Shown here one piece after another: positions 38,601-44,600 of a stretch of 64,000 nt of DNA; positions within the stretch are counted from its first letter, which is position 1, and every line of letters begins with the position of its first letter. The translations under genes were made by a program, and so were the position numbers. Source of the DNA: Monodelphis domestica (lineage: Eukaryota; Chordata; Mammalia; Didelphimorphia; Didelphidae); NCBI RefSeq assembly GCF_027887165.1, contig NC_077230.1:34857351-34921350 (forward strand), given 5' to 3'. The notes beneath the pieces were generated by a model. The model was not told the origin of the DNA and ran no database searches. It worked only from the letters and a program-made list of their open reading frames with translations.

Positions 38601-41600
38601 AGCAATTGTTACCTTTTGGAAGATTAATCTTGGTTTTACTCAGTGTATAATTCTAGGTTTCAGTCCTAGAATCTACTTTTCAGAATGTCATATTCTGTGC
38701 CTTCCAGTCCTTTAATGTAAAAACTGCTATGTCCTGGAGAATCCTGACTATGGCTCCTCAATATTTAAAATGTTTCCTTCTGGCAGCTTCTACCACTTTT
38801 TCTGTGGCCTGGGAGTTCTAGAATTTGGTTATAGTAGTACTGGGGTATTTTATTTTGGGTTCTCTTTCAGGAAGAGATAGGTGGATTCTCTCTATTTCTA
38901 TTTCCCCCTCTTGTTTGAGGATATCGTAATATTCCCTGATGACTTCTTTTACTATGGAATTCAGGATTTTCTTTTGATCGTGGTTTTCAGGTATTCTGAT
39001 GATCCTTAGATGACTTCTCCTGGGTCTATTTTCTAGGCTGGTCATATTTACAATTGAAGTATTTCAGACTTTCTTCTTTTTTTTGTTAAATTTTGGATTT
39101 CGTTTTATTGTTTCTTGCTTATAGTTTCATTAACTTCCATCAGTCCAATTCTAATTTTAAGGAGTTTTCTTCTTTGAGTTCTTGGGTTTCCTTTTCTACT
39201 TGGCTGTCTTTTCTTTAAAGGGTTGTTTTCTTCATGTTTTGTTTCGTTTTGATTTTTATTGTTTTGGTTTTGGGTTGTTGTTTTTTTTTGGCCTCTATTC
39301 CCATTTGGTGGATTCAATTAATTAGGAAGTTTTTTTCTTCAATGATTTTTTCCCCCAGATATTGAGTTTTTCAATTAGTTCCCTTATATTTTTTAACTTC
39401 TTCCAGGGATTCTTTTTAAGATCTAAACTCCTTGCCCACTTTCTTTTGAGGCTTGACATGTCTCCTTTATGGCATTGTTGTCCTCTTCTGGGTCCATATA
39501 TTGATCTTCCTTGTCACTAAAGTACCTTTCCCAGGTCAGTTTTTTCTTATTTTACTTGTTTTTCAATTTTTTCTTTCCTTTGTAACCATATTTATCTTTT
39601 GAGATCCTTCTCTGTTCCTGGAGTAAAAGGGTATATTGCTCTAAGATTACAGAGTACTCTTCTCTGGTATTTGGTGTAGGACTAGCTGCCCTTGTTCCTC
39701 ATGGTTTGTCTGTCACGGAGACAGCAGTACTGGCATGTTCTGGGGTGGTTGGCAACTGTTTCATTCAACTATATTTAGCATAATGACTTACCAGTTCCCC
39801 CATTGTTTTGTGGGTTAGTCTGGTCCCCACTATGCTACTTCACTGCCCCTACCAAGTAGCCTGGGTGGAGAAGGCTCCCTGCTTTGATTTCTACTGCCCC
39901 AGGCTTTACCCCACCACATGTAAGTAAGCAAATTACTTCACTGTAGTTCTAGTTCCCCCTTCTTGCATCCCTGTAACCTCAAGATTCTTTTGCTATTTGG
40001 AAGTGGATAGTTCATTGTTAATTCTAGTTCCATCTTTACTCCTTTGGAGTCCCAAGGCTCTGATGTCACATGAGAGTTTGAAGGTTCCTTACCTTCTCTA
40101 CCTGTATAGAGAGACTCAAGCTGGGTTCTAAGATCTGCCAGTACTATCAGATTGCTCTCTTCTCTTACCTAAAGTGAGATGTTGCTCCAGCTTTTCTTTG
40201 TTTTGAGGCAATTTGTTTTCTTTAGTTTTTGCATTGAGGAAATGGAGTGCCTTTTCTTCCTACATCTTATCTTTCAGCGTGCAACTTTTGTCTTCATGCA
40301 AAATCTGAATAAAACTGAAGAGGGCAGTTCTAAAGAGAGGAAGCTGCTGAGGTATCTATACACATAAATGCACATATACACATATGTACACATATATACA
40401 TCCATATATACATATCTATATGTCTGTACATGTATGCATGTGTGAACATAGAATGGCTTCCGCATTTTAAAGATTTTTTTCATAGACATTGAAAATGTTT
40501 TTTTTTTACCAAGAATTCCTTGAGAGCAGAGATTGACTTTTTTGTCTTTTTCTGTATCCTTGGTGCTGTACCTGGAACACTTGAGGCACTTACTAATGAT
40601 TGTTGACTTATTCAAAACCTAGAATTTATTTTTTTAAGATATATTATCTATATAAAGAAGAATGTGCATTTTTCAAAGACTTTCAAGTTTTTGAACTATA
40701 ACACTAAAGGATGAGATAGAACACTTTATTATCCCTATTACTACAAGAGGAACCTAAGAATCAGAGATGATGATTACCTTTGGCTTATATGTTTCTGTGC
40801 CAAGAATAATCCCATGTGCCTTACCACCAAGTTTATACTCTGCCTGATTATAAGTAAATTTTCTAGGAAAAAGAAACATATAGACATACACACACACATA
40901 CAGACAAAACACAAATACACATACAAATGGTATCTAGGCTGCTGCAAGAACTGAAGCTAGTGAGGGGGGAAAAGATTGCAAAAACAGAAAATTACTCATA
41001 AATTTATAAATTACCTATCGTTAAGATCAACGCTGCCATACTCTTAAGGGATGTGCATTATACAATGTCACATGTATCTGATATCTTTTAATGTAAAATA
41101 CTCTCTGTAAGGCTTATTATCTTGTTTTATCTTCATGACAACTCTGTGGTGAAGGTTACATAAATAATACTTTCCAGATTTTACAGAAAACAAAAAAAAA
41201 AGGAAGATTCTGGGAAAAAGACAGTACTTGTTCAAGTACACCCAGCTAGTAAATGGACAAGCCAAGATTCTGTAGAAAGAATGCATTGTCACTTTAAAGA
41301 TATATTACAGAATCCAAATTGTAAGAAGGAATGGAATACATTCTCTCCCTAGTTAATCTGTGTCACCCTAAGATTTTATTAAGAGTGGGACTCACTCTAA
41401 TTCCCTACTTAAACTGAATGTGTAAATTCTAGCTTGAGTCTCTAGCTGCCTTTCTAATGAGATTCACCATCACCTTTGTCAGAGTTATGCAGAAAGTGAG
41501 GCAGGTCAAGATTCTTTTGAGAAAAGTGAGGTGGGGGAGGATTCAGTCTATTTCGCCTTCTGCAGATTTGACTATACCATTTACTAGCTGTTTGGAACTT

Positions 41601-44600
41601 TGAACAACTTACTTAACTACTCATGTTCTTTAAATCTCATATGAAAAGTATTACTGTGAGAACACCAATCTGACCTTTTGGTGTACATAGTTTCAAAGGA
41701 GAAATGCTTGGAAAAAATATTGGACAAATAAAATAATTAAATATTATATATACATTTACATATACATATACATATATACATATTTGGAAAAGAACGAGTT
41801 CTACATACCAACTAGTGAAGTTTCCAAAGAATACAGTTCTTTCAGAACAAAAATGACACAATAGAGAAAAGAGAAATGGATCCTATTTTGACTGTGGCAA
41901 AGGCTTAAAAGTACAGGTGAATTTGGAACAACAAATGCCCAGGTGCCAAGAAGAGGAAAAGATCATGAAAAAGTGGTTGTAATGGAACAGAGAGGATATT
42001 ATGGAACAGTGATGATGTTATAAGCATCAGTGTTTGATATTAATAAACATTTTAATCACTGACATAGATGAAATAATAGATTCCATATGAAATTTGCAAA
42101 TAATTTGTTTTAGCTATAATTTTCCCAAACCTAGTACTATGGAAAATATATTTTTGAATGTTTTAAATGAATATTACTTTAGATATATCTGTATCTATCT
42201 CTTTTGATCTATATGACTGTCCATTTAATTTAACTGTTGGCAAATAAGTTAGAGATGGCTTCCTTTCTTAGCTATAGATGTTAGACAACCTATATAGATG
42301 TTAGACAACCTATCTATATAGAAGGTTCATTAGAAATCACTTTCTTGGGTGTCATCATTTACCTGAATTTGTCTGGTATTGTGAATATGACAACTTTTGG
42401 AGCATCATTGCCATTGCTAACAGTAGGCAATCTGGTTCAGCCTTTTGAGTCTGGGGTGAATGAGTCACAGTGGGAAAGTGGATGATGCACATCAGGGGCT
42501 GTTATTTTTTTGGCTGCTGAGTACCATTATTATGGTGATATGTTCAGTTGGTGTTCAGGGAGGGTTAGAACCTCTACTGTGAGAGCTTGCTGAATGCTTT
42601 TCAGGGCTGCTTATCCCCGTTTGGTGTCTACCTCTTTCCCAGCTCTTACTTGTGGCTCCAAGCTATAGTTTTCAGCAGCAGGCTGTTAAAACTGTCCAGG
42701 CAGATGCGTTAAGCTTGGGTTTATGTCTAACCCTAGCCTTGTGAAGACCTCTCCTGCGAGAACAGATGGATGAGGCAATTTGTTTCAGTAGCCATGAAGG
42801 TGGCTGAAGCAAACACTTTCGAGTGCTTAAAACTTGGATGGCTATTAGAGACACTGACATCATTTAGGTGCATTTTCAGTCATCCTGACTTTTGTCTTGC
42901 CACAGGATTTAGATGACTCTGGAAGAAAGAGTGAGGCTGACAACTCTGGGCAACTCACTTAAATCCAATTCACACATAAGTTAAGATATTACCCTGTGAT
43001 GTCACTGGTATTCTTTGAAATGAAGGGTCACCACCACCACCACCAATTGATGGAACATATTTTTTATTGACTGAATCATCCTTTTATCTTCTTAAATCTA
43101 GCTTTGTTTTAAACTGCCCTTGCAGCTGGCTAATATTTTCTTGTAGATTCCAGATGATCAGTTTTTCAGGAGGAAGCTCAAAAATTATCTATTTAATCCA
43201 CTCATTTTGTAGGTGAGGAAAATGAAGCCCAGAGAATACATATAGATGACTAGCTCCCCTGCTAAGACTTCAAGTGTCTTGCCTCTAAATCCAATGCTCT
43301 ATGTTCTTACCTCTGCATGATAATATAGAGGGTCATTAGCAATAGGAAGCAATTAAAGGTTGCTGTTGCCTCTGGTTAAACCTAGGAAGAAACTTATACT
43401 GTTCTACTCATTGAATTATTCATATTCTTAGATATCACAATTAAAAAAGAACCAGTAGAAGAATTAGTAGAAGAGGAGATCAGCAGTGGCAAACCTGCAA
43501 TGGGAAAAGCTATAATGCAGTTTTCCTGGTTTTGGTAAGAGATGTGCTTTTTATAAATGGATAACAAAGTTCTTAACAGACAAAATAATTTATTTCTGCT
43601 GGATTTTACCCCATTGGCTACCATTTTGCAGTGTTTTTCCTTTATATAAAAGAACCTCATTATTTCTATATGGTTTCTCAGTTGTTCACATCTTCCTCAA
43701 ATGGACTCTGGCATAGAGGTATCCAACTCACAACCTATGGATGTGGCCCCAAGAGATCCATTTCTTTTTGAGTTTGATAACACCAACATAGAGGAAAAAA
43801 TATAGGACATAGAGTGTATCTAGGGTCAAATTGGAGCTTTGTCACTTCAACTTGTGTGATTGAGGTTATGTGATTTCTGATCAATACGTTTGAGATTTCT
43901 CATCTATATAAAATGAGGGGATGGCACAAGTTGACATCCAGTGTTACTTCCAAATCTACATCAGGGAAACTTCAACTCCTTACAAGACAAATCATGTATT
44001 AGTTGTGTTTAATGTAGAGGAGGAAGCGGTAGAGAGATGATACCATGCCACATGCACAAAACTTTTAACTTAATTGACTTCCATTTCTTGTTTGTTTCTT
44101 TTTTTTAACATAAAAGTCAAGTTAGGTTATACCTATTCTCTTCGATATATTCCAACATAGACATGTGCCCTATAAAAAACTAACGTTCCTTTAACATATG
44201 GCTTTATCTTTCTTATGGAATTGAAATTTATGAATTTTTATAGTGTGTTTCTCTTTAGGTAACTTTTTGCATCATAATAGAATGTATTTTGTGCTTTAAT
44301 TATTTCCCTCTCAAATCTTGGATGATTCTAGCAATGTCCAAGGATACAATTGGAGGAACTTCTTTTGTTTTAAAAAACATGATAAACAAGTAAAGAATGT
44401 GCGCAAGCAGGAAGAAACTGACCTAAAGGTAAATTTTCATTATGTGAAATTTGTCATAAAGATTTATGTGTGTATCTCCATTTTAATTACTAGGGAATGA
44501 GCTTTTAACATAATCTCTAAGACCCTTTCGCAGTTTTCACTGTCAAGGGTTATATTAACATAGGCCAATCTAAGCTTTTAAATATTGTCTCTCTTGATCT

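Larger units (their letters stand above)
31020..40190 (-). mobile_element. Old L1, minus strand, split by two LTR insertions
   Basis: A single L1 lies in three blocks. The 3' end and ORF2 3' part are at about 31020-31861. ORF2 continues at 32877-34543 (GTTGATTTTTGTGAAAGTCA on the plus strand). The ORF2 start, ORF1 (about 39320-38480, with [20 protein letters not shown]) and a 5' UTR are at 38225-40190. Without the insertions it is about 4.5 kb. ORF1 is broken by several stops. Confidence 0.7.
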
